Assembly: GCA_028456385.1 (NCBI GenBank)
Contig: JALNQF010000262.1
Span: forward strand, 1-57,002
From: Ophiosphaerella korrae
Taxonomy: Eukaryota; Ascomycota; Dothideomycetes; Pleosporales; Phaeosphaeriaceae
Direction: 5' to 3'
Length of the DNA: 57,002 bases
The notes below the pieces were generated by a model. It ran no database searches and had not been told where the DNA came from. It worked only from the letters and a program-made list of their open reading frames with translations. Positions 1-12,300 of the stretch are shown here, in pieces; the first letter of the stretch is position 1; every line of letters starts with the position of its first letter. A program made the translations under genes and the position numbers.

Positions 1-1287
1 CTAAGCTTACTACTTATATAGAGTTTACTCTTTATTCTACTAAGATAGCTAGCTAGCTAGCCTAGCTTTTAGTATTATATAGAGCTCTACCCCCTAGATT
101 CTACTCTAAGTACTTACCTTACTAGTAGCTTTCTAGGATTTAAGCTACTTCGTAGAGCTAGTTATATATATTATCCTAGGTCTCTTTTACGTCTCGTATT
201 ACGTCTTTATATAATACATTAATAAGTTTTTAAATCTTTAGCTTTAGGAGCTCTTAATAAGCTTTACTCCTCTTATTATAGAAGAGCTACTTATTAAACG
301 TTACGTTGCGCGTTATAATTACCTAATCTAATTCTAGGACTTATATCCTATATATATTAGATACTCTATATCTTACTAGATATCTAATATAGCCCTAAGG
401 GCTTATTTTAAAGCCTCTCTTATTACGCCTAGCTACTTACTCCTTATTAAGTAGATATACGTAGTAGCTATAGGCGTATACTCTACTCTAATCTAGCTAA
501 AGGTCTACTATAGTAGCTCTTACTTACTTAAGCTAATAGTATCTAAAGTACTATCTAAACTAGCTATTAAGTACTATATTAGGAGCTTATATATTATAAG
601 CGTAGCTTAGGCTTATATTATATAGCTACGTAGCTACTTCTACTATCTCTAGCAAGAGCCTTTCTAGTAGGTTAGTGCTTATCCTTATCTTAATTACTTT
701 CGTTATTATTTCTTAACTAGCTCTCTTAGCTCCTCTATTTAGCTTATACGTATATACTAGAGTACTCTTAACTATAATCTCTTCTTATTTAGCTTAAATC
801 TAGAAGTACGTCTTACCTCTCTATAAAAGCGTTACTACTTTATTATCTTACTAGAGTATATATATATAAAGCTTATAGCGCGTTAGTAGTAGCTTTATAA
901 AGCTTTTAAATACTTTTATTATCTCTTAGAGCGTTTTACCTTATAATAAGTAGGTATAGAGCTTACTACTATACTTGTACTTAAGTAGTATAGTCTAAAC
1001 TTCTCTAAAGTAGCTAGTAGGTATATTAAATAGGTTTTACGCTACTCGCTAGTATAAGCGTAGGGCTCTCTTTCTAGGCTACTTTAAAATAACTTACTTA
1101 GCGTAAGCTATTAAGTAATACTCGTACTTAATGCGCGCTGTCCTATTAATACGTACGTTTCTTACGCTCGTTACTAGCGCTTATAGTACTTCTAGTCTAA
1201 GATAACTAGCTCTAGCGTACTAGAGCTCCTCTAAGTTACTTCTAAGCGTTGTATGCTATAAGTTAAGCTATTAATTAACTTAATTAC

Positions 1288-1452
1288 TATTGCAAGATAC
1301 GAGCTTAGGAATAAGTAGGAGATGATTATTGATTAAAGAGCTATCTAAGCTAGGCTACTTATATACAGTAGAGTAGCTCGAACGGCTTGTGTGGCTTACT
1401 TACTACTACGGGCTTACCTAAATCGTATAGAGCGAAGCTCTAACTTGCAACA
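1288..1452 (-). repeat. Solo copia LTR nested in copia fragment, 5-bp TSD
   Basis: This 165-bp sequence matches the LTRs at 3178, 19541 and 25908. On the minus strand it begins TGTTGCAAG and ends TTGCAATA, a TG...CA terminus with the final CA mutated to TA. It is flanked by identical ATTAC at 1283-1287 and 1453-1457. The related element near 21.42 kb has only one copy of this site, which proves insertion followed by LTR-LTR recombination. Confidence 0.9.
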
Positions 1453-3177
1453 ATTACCTTAAGTTACGCTTATAATAGTTAGATAAAACGTAATAGGCTT
1501 GTATTTAATAAAAGTAAGATTATATTTACGTATTAGCGTCGCTAGTATAATACTCTCTACTAGCGTTCCTACTCTTAGAGTTACGTTAAAACCTTAATAC
1601 TAGGCTCTAGCTTACTATAATCGAGCTTTAGATACTATATTAATATAAAATCCTTTAACTACTACTACTTTATAAAGTACAAGATTTTCTATACGCTTAC
1701 TATAAGCTCTATTTAGAGCGTTCTTAAGGACTTAAGTACTTTTACTAAGTATTAGAAACGCTTATATACTTACTTCTACGTAGCTTATACCTTTTACTCT
1801 TATAAAGGAGCCTAGTTCTATAAGACTTATTAAGTTAACTAAGTAGAAAGTAGCTCTATTATTAAGTATAGTACTCTTAAAGAGTAGGTAAGTGTTAAAA
1901 TCTAGCGTTAAGTAAGCTCTAGGTGCTAGCTTAATAAGTTTACCTAAGTCGATAAGCATGCCTAGGTTAATAAGTACTACGTTTAGCTAGCCTAGGTAGA
2001 CTAGAGCCTTTAATTTAACTAACTCTAAGCTAGCTTTAACTAGTTCCTACAAGAGACTAGCTTACTTTTAAGTTACTAAGGTTTTAACTACTATAAAGCG
2101 TAGCTTATCTAAACAAGCCTATATTTTTACCTTTCTATTATCGTCTATTTTAAATAGATTACTAGTAAGCGCTACTTATACCTATCTACAATCTTATAGC
2201 TTCTAGTAGTAAGCTTAGCTATATAGGTAGTTATATTTTAAGTTAGTACTTAAGCTCGAGCTTAGCTTAGATTCTCTAAACGTTGCAAATACGCTAGCTC
2301 CTTAATTAGTAGTTTAGAGCTTATACTCCTATAATAGAGCTAAGTAGATACTACTAATTTGCCCTAGCGTAAGTACCTTTAAGCTAAGGACTAAGCTCTA
2401 GATTACTAATTAGCTTATTATCTAAGCCTAGTCTAGAGCTAGCTTTAGCGTTAACGCCTCTAGGAAATCTTACACTACAAGCTCGCCTATTACCTCTATA
2501 ATATTGTACGCAATTATACGCTAATATAGGCGTAGCTACTTATTATACTAGAGCTCTAGTAATTATTGTCCTTAGCGAGCCTTCTATAGATAGGCTTAGT
2601 ATTAAGCTTAGATAAAATTACTAGCGCTAGTGTTAGATAGGGCTAGTAGGCTCTTTAGCGTTTAGATAAGCTCTTATAATATAGCTTTGTTATTCGCAAG
2701 TAGAGTTATCTTAGCTATTACTAGATAACTTAGATTAACTATAGCGTTTACTTAGGCGCTTAGAGCTCTAAGGCGTACTATTCGCGATACCTAGGTATCT
2801 TTTATAGCCTAGTATTTCTCTATTACGAGCTTATAGGTAGCTACCTCTTCTACTATTACTAGGCTCTTTAGTTTAAGTTAAACTAGTTTGTTAGCGTAGA
2901 TATTAGGGACGTTATTAGCTTCTAGATTAACTAGCTACTAGATACCTAGCTCGAGAGCGTTATAATAGAGTTGTATAAACTATACTAGCTATTATAAGCG
3001 CTTGTTAAGTAAGGTAGTACCTTTATTAAGTAGAGTAATCTTGCTATAAGATATTATAAGCGTTTAAGTAATAGATAAGATAAGATAGGATAGGATAAGA
3101 GTATACTAAGCTCGCGATCTCTTACTATAGTGTATAGGATAGAACTATTAAGTAATTTTTAGCGCTAGGCTTATAAC

Positions 3178-3342
3178 TATTGCGAGATGCAAGCTTAGGA
3201 ATAAGTAAGAGATAATTATTAATTAAAGAGCTATCTAAGCTAGGCTACTTATATATAGTAGAGTAGCTCGAATAGCTTGTATAGCTCGCTTACTACTATA
3301 GGCTTACCTAAATCGTATAGAGCGAAGCTCTAACTTACAACA
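3178..3342 (-). repeat. Copia LTR (5' LTR of the minus-strand fragment)
   Basis: A 165-bp copy of the same LTR, reading TGTAAGTTAG at its start on the minus strand. It forms the right boundary of the copia fragment. The bases following it (TCTAG at 3343) could be a target duplication, but the partner end is outside the window. Confidence 0.85.
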
Positions 3343-6300
3343 TCTAGCGTTCTTGTCTCTACGAGGGCAATTGAATTAAACTAATCTCTTGCAATTCTCT
3401 CTCTCCCCTCTTTCTAAAATTAGCTATCCCTTAGCTAAATAGGCTAGAATTGTACTAAGTAAATTGAATAAAATAAGATACTATAGTAGTTAGGAGCCCT
3501 TAGTACGTAGTTTTTCCTTAAACTTAAACCCGTTTAAAGTGCCTATTTAGAGTGCCTATTTTTTAGTAATACCTACAGTCTCCTTAGACCTTAGATATTG
3601 CTTTTTTATCCTTTACCTTATAAGCTAGTACTAGCAACGTTCCTATTTAAATCCTATTGTGTCCTAAAATTTTGTCCTATTCCTATCTATTTTTCCTAAG
3701 GCTAAGGCTATATAAGTTCGAGTTATAGATTAGTTACTATATATAGTAGATAATAATATGCTTGTAAGTAGACTAATTAACTACGTACTAAGGGCTTAAT
3801 TAGTAGTAGAAGATATAAGAGAAGTTCTTACTTCTATTAACTTTATTATGTATCTTATAAGGTTTAGTTAGTATAGTTAAGTTTCTCTTATATTAAGCTT
3901 AAATACCCCTAAACTCTCTAACTAAAGCTCTTTTAGAGCTTAACTTAGCTAACTCTACTACAACTCTACTACAATAGGTATTAGTAGAAAGTTATAGGGC
4001 TAATAGGTTCTATTCTATAATCTCTTATTACTACTATAACACTAGGCTACTTTTATAAAAGTTATTAGGTAGTACTCTTTAAATCGCTTAACTTAATATA
4101 ACTAGCCTAGAACTAAGATAATAGAGTAATTTTTACCTCGTAGTACTTTAAATTCTACTTTAGTCTCTCTTTATTAGATAATCTAGACTATCTCTTAGGT
4201 ATATATACCCCTCTAGCGCCTACTAGCTCTTTTAATTTCTTTATTTAGTTTATATAATAGTTTTATATTACTATTAAGTTTTATAGTACTAATTATATAT
4301 AAAATTTCTATACTAAGTTTATATCTTATACTAGATTTTATAGTAGCTTTATTTCTAAGACTATAATAAGTAACTATTACTCTAAAGCTTAGAGTAGTAA
4401 TATTAGAGTAAGCTAGCTTAGATCTTACTACTCTTTTCTTTTTTCTAAAGCTACCTATACACTATTTTATATACTACTCCTAACCTATTAAATAGAATAT
4501 AATATATCTTACTACGTTTTAAAGCTATAAAAGCTTAATAGAGAGAAATTACGTAACTACTAATATATAGTCTATATTAATAATAATAACTTCTTAAATA
4601 AGTATAAGTAAGAAGCTTAGGACTTAATCTTAGAAATTATATAATAGGATATAGTAATCTAGGGGTTAACTATATAGGCTAAGTACTTAGACTATTTCTT
4701 AGGAGAAGAGTCTAATACTAATACTAAGAGAAGAAAGTAGTTATATAAGGATATACTAGCTATAGACTTAAAATTAGAACTAGTCTAAATATAGGATTAA
4801 CGTCCCTATAGCTTTCTTCCCCTTCTTAGCGCTAAAAAGGGCGAGAAATTTTAGTAATAAAAGAAAATACTTAAATTAAGTAAATAGGAGATTTATATAG
4901 TAATTAAGAAGATATAAAATAATAAGAGATTATATAATATAAATACTAAAATTTAGATTAAGCCTAAGCTTATTACTACTTTGTCTAAGTTTAACTATAG
5001 ATAGAAGCTTAATAAATTTTTAGTAAGTAAGACCTAGATTTTTAAAAAAGTACAAGATATTAAGGTAGAAGGTTTCTTAAAACTTTAGGTACAATTTTTC
5101 CTCTAGGCTTAAGCTACCTATACTAGTCTATATACTCTAGATAGATCTATACTAACTATTATAGTTTATATCCTCTTAGATAAAATCCTTAGTAGTATTT
5201 TTAATAATATCTAGAACTATATAGCTATAACGTATATCTCTCTAGCTAGAAAAACTATTTAATAGGATTATTACACGATATAGCTTATCTTACTTAGTAC
5301 TACTAAGGAGAAACGTAGCTATTAATAGTAAAAGCTAAATAATAATAAAAGTAGAGGGATATATACAATTAACTATATACTATTAGATATTAGTCTACTT
5401 TTAGATTATAGTCCTAGTCCTTTCTTTAGCTTAAAACTAATACTTAGGTTAATTAATATAGGTATTAATTAATCTTTAAAAAAAAAAAGATAAGAACTTT
5501 ATACTATATAGCGAAGAGTGTACTAAGTTTATAAAGGAGGAGATAGAAAAATATCCTTATTAGATAGAGCTAATAAGTAATTAGGCTATAAGTCTTAGGA
5601 TAGAGCTAGTTAAAAAAAAAGTCTAAGAGTAGATTTTTATCCTAGTAGTATAGATAAGTAAGAGTACTAAGTATAATTAGTCGAAGACGTTAATTAATAT
5701 AATTCTTATCTTAAGAAGTTTATTTAGCGTTATAGTATATTTATAGACTAGCTTCTTAAGGTTTTATTAAATATAAATAATTCTTATAGCTTCTACTCTA
5801 CTTAAAGTTATAATAGTACTTTATAGATTTTAGCTATAAGATTAAAATAACTATAAAAGTATTTAACTTAAGCAAATATATACTCTACTACAATTATTAA
5901 TAATTAGTATTATCTCTAAGTCTTTAATTATTTCTAAAAATAGTAGTAGCCTAGTTCTAGGCTACTTCTCTTTGTTCTAGGATTAGGCTACTTTAATAAA
6001 TCCTAGAACTAGGTCTTCTTAGAATATATTTAAAATAGCTAGAAGTTACTATAGTATTTATTATAAGTCTTAATTAAAATAGCTCCTATTTAATAGAGTA
6101 ATATTAAACGCTAAAATATAAGTAATAAGTATTAGTAAAACCTATCTAAATATATTTATAAGTATTTAGCTCTTTAAATAAAATAAGCTAATAAAGTTAA
6201 AGAAAAAAGACTAGGTATTATAGTAATATTATTAAAAGTCTACCTAATTCCTAATACAAATAATAAGTATGTATAGAAAGTTCTACTAGGAAAAGAAGAG

Positions 6301-9300
6301 TTCTTTTTAAAGCTTTTCTCTAAAAATCTAAGTAATTATATAATAAGCGCTTATAGAGAGCTTTTTAAAGGTATTAGAGTTATTTTTAAAGCTATCTTTA
6401 CTATAAATTATACTATAAATATACTTAATACTCTTACTCTAGTAAGGAAAAGAGATAATTTAAAAGGTAGTAGTTAATAATAAATAGCTACGCCTAGAAA
6501 TTAGTTTTTCTATAAAAATTAGTTAGCTTAAAGAAGAAAATACTAATCTCCTATAATAGCTATATAAATATTAGGAGAATATAGTTACTAAATCTAAATA
6601 CTAAAGGGCTCTAGAATAGTAAGTATATTAACTATATAAAATACAACAAGGACTCTAAGATTAAGTTTAGTACTATAAAGTTACTACTAATTTCTTTAAG
6701 AGTAATATTTTCAAATATTTCTAGAGCCTAGATTAAGTACTACTAATATTAGAGGAGCTATATTTAGGGTTATCTTTAGGTATTCTAAAGTAGATATTAA
6801 GTACTAAGATTAGTTTAAATTAGGCTTTATAGTAGCAAGAAACCTAAATAAAATAAGTAGTAGTAATAAAGTATATATTAAGCTAATTTATAGTAAGTAG
6901 AGTTAAGCTCTAACTATCTATAGTAACTATACTAAGCTACTAAGTTAGGTAACTACTTCTATTATAGGCTTTACTCCTATTTACTTTTTATTTAGCTTCC
7001 TAGTTATTAAGTTTCTTCTTTACGCCTTTATACTTTAGTTATACTAAGTTACTTTTTACTTTTAAATAGTACGTATCTTATTTTATATATCTACTATCCT
7101 TACTACTTAGATATAGCCTATTTCTAGTTTATATTAATCTATATAGTAGTACTTATATCTAGTCTAAACCTATAGTCTAGTTTTAGTTAATTACTACCTA
7201 TATATACCTATATTAGATTAAGACCGAGTAAAAAACTAGACTTAACTCTATAGTTCTTAAGCTCTCTAACTATTAACTATATTTATAGATATAGATAGTA
7301 TAATAGAAGAAATACTTAATATACTTTTTTACACTCGAAAAGTATAGACTACTAATAGGTTCTAGCTAATTATTAAGAGATAGAAGGAGCACGAAATTAG
7401 ATATATTAAAGTATTTATCTAGGAACTAAGTATACTAAATAAAGATAACTTTATAATAGCTACTATAATTAAAAGTAACTTTAATATAATATTAGTTACT
7501 AAAGCTATAAAATTAATCCTAGTTAGCTCTATAGTAGCGTTATTTAATATAGTTAAGGAATATAGCTATTATCTTATATTAAAGTAACTACTTATAGAAC
7601 TTATCTAAAGAGCTTTAGGAATATACCTATATAAATTCTAGACCTAAAGTATAAGCTAGAGACTTTTTAACAAGATTATTCTAGAAAAAATATCTTAGGC
7701 TTAGCTATTACTAATAAGTATTACCCTTTAATTAATAATAGATACGCTTAAAGATTAATTATAGTATTAAGAGGTCCTAATAAAGAGTAACTTAAGGAAA
7801 TTCCTTACTTAACTTAGGATACTTTAATATCTAAGCCTAATTTTCTATTTAGAACTTCCTAAGGATAATATAATATAGTTGTATTTTCTATTTAAATTTA
7901 TATTAGATATAGTAATATAATAGCTATACCTATAGAGTCTATAATTAGATAGCTTTAATAGTACTATATAAAAGCTCTTATACTTTTTTAACTTATATAG
8001 CTTAACTTTAAAAGCTCTTATACTTAGGAACTACCTTCTTCTTTTAAGTTCTTAGATATAAACTTTACCTAAATTATAAGATTTTTTATCTTTAGAAAGA
8101 GTAGAAGTAGCTAGAGTAATTAAGACAAATAACAAATTATAGCTTATTAAGATTCTAGAGTTTAAAGAGAATTGTTTTTTAGCTAAAGATTTAGGTTACT
8201 AGTTAATAAATCTAAGGATAGATTTAGTCTACTTCTTAATAAAAGAGAACCTAATAAAGAAGAGTAGTATATAAAAAGAAGACTAGGAATAAGTATAGTA
8301 AATATATATTCTAATTTATTCTAACTCTAGTTATTTAATTGTTCTAACTTTATATATTCTAGTTAAACCTAGTATTAATATCTTTAATCTTATAATATTT
8401 TTAGTTATATAAATATAAAGATATATAAGCTATAAGCTATCTACTTATATAAGTAATCTTCTTTATTTATAATCTCTTCTTTATTCTATAAACTCTATTA
8501 CCTAGTAGATTATATAAGAATCCTAGATCTTAACTTTCTAGAGCTATTGTATCTACTCTATTTTATCTACGCGCAAGTAGCTACTATTATAACCTAATAC
8601 GTTTCTATAACCTTTAAAGAGTTTATAGCTCTTTAGTCTATTATTAAAACTATTATATAAAAACCTTTATAGAAAGTATAGGCTATATAAGATCTTACGT
8701 TATAGAGATAGCTAGCGTATAACTTCTATAGTCTTTAGTTATAGAAATAAGCCTATAATAGAATTATTACTTTATATCTAACCTAAAGACAATATAAAAG
8801 GTTTAAAAGACGCTCTTAGCTATTTACGTATAATTAAATTAGGTTAGTATACTTACGTTATTAGTATTCTACTATAGCTTACTTATTACTATTACTTATA
8901 GGTTTTAGAACTCTTATTTCCTAGGTACTTATATAGTAGAGCGTAAATCCTATACTAATAGAGGCTCTAGTATAGGCTATAGCTAGGGTTATTCTTAGTA
9001 TTAAAGGAAAAGTAACTCCTAAAGTAGTAGGATAACCTCTAGATTTAGTAGTAGATTTCCTATTAACTTATATTAACGCGTAATCTTCTTTTTACTCTTA
9101 GCTAGTCTTTCTCTACCTAGCTAATATAGTTTGCTATAGTAGCTAATAATTAATAGTTAATATTAATTTAATTAGCTCTAGTAAAGATAATTATCTACGT
9201 ACTATTTCTTATTACTATATTAAAATAATTCTTGTAAGTTAGGGCGCGTCTATAGATATTAAATAGGTAAAAGTTAGTATATTCTTTTTTCTATATTATT

Positions 9301-12300
9301 TAAGTAACTTTATCTTTATCTATTTTATATAGTCTTTCTTAATTAATTAGAGCTTTATTTTCTAATATCTTAATAAATATTTTTACTAGTAAGTAGTCTT
9401 TAACAAGTTCTTACCCTAGATTAATAACTATATTAGAAATAAGGCTGTATTTAACTTACCTCTATTATTTTATCCTTTAATAAAAATAATAACACTATTA
9501 TAGTTAAAGATTCTAACTCCTACTTATCTTTATTATCTATAATAATAATACTAGAAGGTCTTATAATATCTATCGAAGATAATATCTATTTAGGAATAGA
9601 TCTATTTAGAGAAGTAATTTTAGCTTCTATATTAGAGATTACTTTACTTTCTATTAGCTACTTTAACTTATTACTTAGATTTTGTATATTAATAGAGACT
9701 TTACTCTTAAACCTATCTCTAAAGAAAGTAAAATATACTAATATTTAGATAAAAAATAAGGATATAGCCCTTCTCTCTCCTATTCTAAGAGAGTAAAATA
9801 TATTAAGAAATAAGTACTCTTAGTTATTTTTATATACTCTATTAAATACGTAGCTATACTTTTACTTAAAGCTTTTACTAGAGCTATAAACTAAGAAGAG
9901 TAGACTTATAAGAGATAAGGATTTAGGAGTAGTAATTTAGTTAAATATAAGAGGTATATAACGTAAATAGTCTTTAAGTACTAATTTATTATATTTAAAG
10001 TATATAGAATCCTAAGTAGTCTTTAATACTTCTCTTATAATCTTTCTATCTAGATTTAATAAAGTATAGTAAGATATTTACTTAGATTTAAAGCTATATT
10101 TTACTACTAAAGCTACTAGTTTATACTACTTTGTTTTATCTAGCTTCTAAGGCTATAGAGTTAGTTTATTATCTTTTTTCTTAGGATACTCTAGAATAAG
10201 CTTAGCCTACTATCGCTATATTTTAAGCTACACTAAATAATATCTAAACTTAACTTAGTTAATCTACTAACTATTCTCTTAGTAAAAAGAAGTTTCTATC
10301 TCCTAAATTAGATATTTATTTTCTTCTTAATTATAGCCTATAAATAATTTAGTTATTACTTTATAAATAGTTTTTTGTATTTCTAGAAATAACTATCTTA
10401 TTATTATTACTAGAGCCTTTAAGTATTTAATATCTTTAAATAGAGTATATAGGAAAAGAATTAAAAAGAAAAACTTTTAGAGCTTTATCTAGATCGCCTA
10501 CCTCTCTATATAGTCTTTAATACCTAAAAATAACTTTTTTTATTAGAATAGCTTCTCTAAAGCTAGTAGATTATTAGATAATACGCTTAGAGCTCTAAGT
10601 TATAGCTATTTTATAGTAGCTAGATTAATATACTCTATAAGCTCTCTTTTACTACCTATAATATCTATCTAGAAACTAAAGATATACTTTTTTAAATAAT
10701 ATAGGATCTCTTATATAGCTTTAGCTATATATTATAGAAAAAAAATATAACTTGTTTTACTTTATTATATTTTATTAATATAAACTTATACTTAATCTAG
10801 AAACTTACTTAAAGTTTAGAAAATACTTATAATATATTAAAAGTAGTAGAAAAAGCTTTAAATTTTAGGATTTAATTAAAGTACTTCTATTTATCTCTAC
10901 TAAGACGTACCTATAAATATTTTTCTATATATATAGTTTTTAGTTACCTATTAGTATTATATTAATACTTGTATATCCTTAGGTATATTTTACTATTAGA
11001 GAAATTTAATAAGTTAGAGTATTTTTCTAATAAAGCTATATAGAGATTAAGATAAGTACTAAGAATTAAGTAAGTAGAATTATTTGTCTAAAACATTTAC
11101 TATACTATTAATATATAGATTAATAGTCTACTACTAGCTTCTTAGTAGTAGAATTCTCTTTCTAGCCTTAATATAATATAGTCCTTAGAAATATTTAACT
11201 TAGTAGTCTAAAGAAAGTTTAAGCTCTAGGAGTTCTTCTTTAGAGTTCTCTAGAAGTAATTCTAAAGAGATTTTAAAAGAAGCTCTAATAACTTCTTCTA
11301 ATAGTTTTATATTAATAATTACAAGAATCTAATACTTTAGCTTAAGCTAGAGAACCCCTTACTTTTTAAGCTTATGTACTAAGTATCTTACTAATTTCTC
11401 TTTAGGTTTATAGTACCTAAAGTTAAGATTCTTAAATCTAACTTATACTATACCTTTAAACTAGGTACGCTTATAATTAAAAAAGCTTTTCTCGATAATT
11501 TTAATAAAATCTTATTCTATTTTTAATTACTATAGAGAATAATATAGAATTTCTCCTATAGGAAATAAAATTACTACTATTTTTTAGGTAGAGGTATCCT
11601 AGTTTTAGGCTTTACACAATAGACTATTTCTAAGTAGCTACTTACTCTTATTTTAGAGCCTATACTCTAATATATAGCCTTTTTATCTATCTTACTTAGT
11701 TTATTCTTCTTTAATTTAAACTTAGTATAGAAGAAAAGTAAAAGCGTAATATAATATTTCCTAGAAGTAATTAATAGACTAGTAACTATGAAGAGTTTAA
11801 AAATCCTATTAGTAGTAAAGATAAAGCCTTACTAGTTCCTAGGTTACTTAAACTTCTACTAAATAGGTTTATTAATATACTAATTAATCTATTATTATTA
11901 TATAGAGTAGTTTCTATTCTTTTACTTAAGAAATCTCTATAGAATTACTACTAGAGTAGCTATAGCCTTAAACTAAGTAGCCCTATTACTATAGTTTATA
12001 AGATCTCTATAACTAAGGATATCTTTATAATATATAGCTTTTCTTTATCTAGTATAGAGAAAAAGCTCTATATACTCTACTAGCTTAAGTATATATATCT
12101 TCTTACTTTATTTAAAGTTTTTTCTTTCTAAGATACTTATTATCTTATTTCTAAGTATATAGAAATATCTTATAAGGAGTTTATTATTACGCGACTAAAT
12201 AAGACCTAACTAGTAGTAATTATATATTAAGTAAGTTATAGATTTACTATACTTATAAAGCTAATTTACTATAGATTCTAGACGCTATATCTTACTTTAT

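Larger units (their letters stand above)
1..3342 (-). mobile_element. Ty1/copia retrotransposon, 5' part, RIP-mutated, cut by the window edge
   Basis: The minus strand starts with a 165-bp LTR (3178-3342) and runs leftward as a diverged copy of the plus-strand copia element at 19541. Position 1 corresponds to about 22.7 kb in that copy. A 65-codon stretch open by chance (1762-1959, minus) reads almost the same as the equivalent stretch near 20.92-21.12 kb; it includes the motif DLGKLIKLAPRAYLTLDFNT. A solo LTR of the same family is inserted at 1288-1452. Nothing here can be functional: all longer frames carry stops. The 3' half and second LTR lie outside the window. Confidence 0.85.

Noticed and set aside
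1762..1959. A 65-codon minus-strand open frame
   Set aside because: It is a stop-free patch of the RIP-mutated copia element; the same stretch occurs near 20.92-21.12 kb with stops on both sides. Not a gene.
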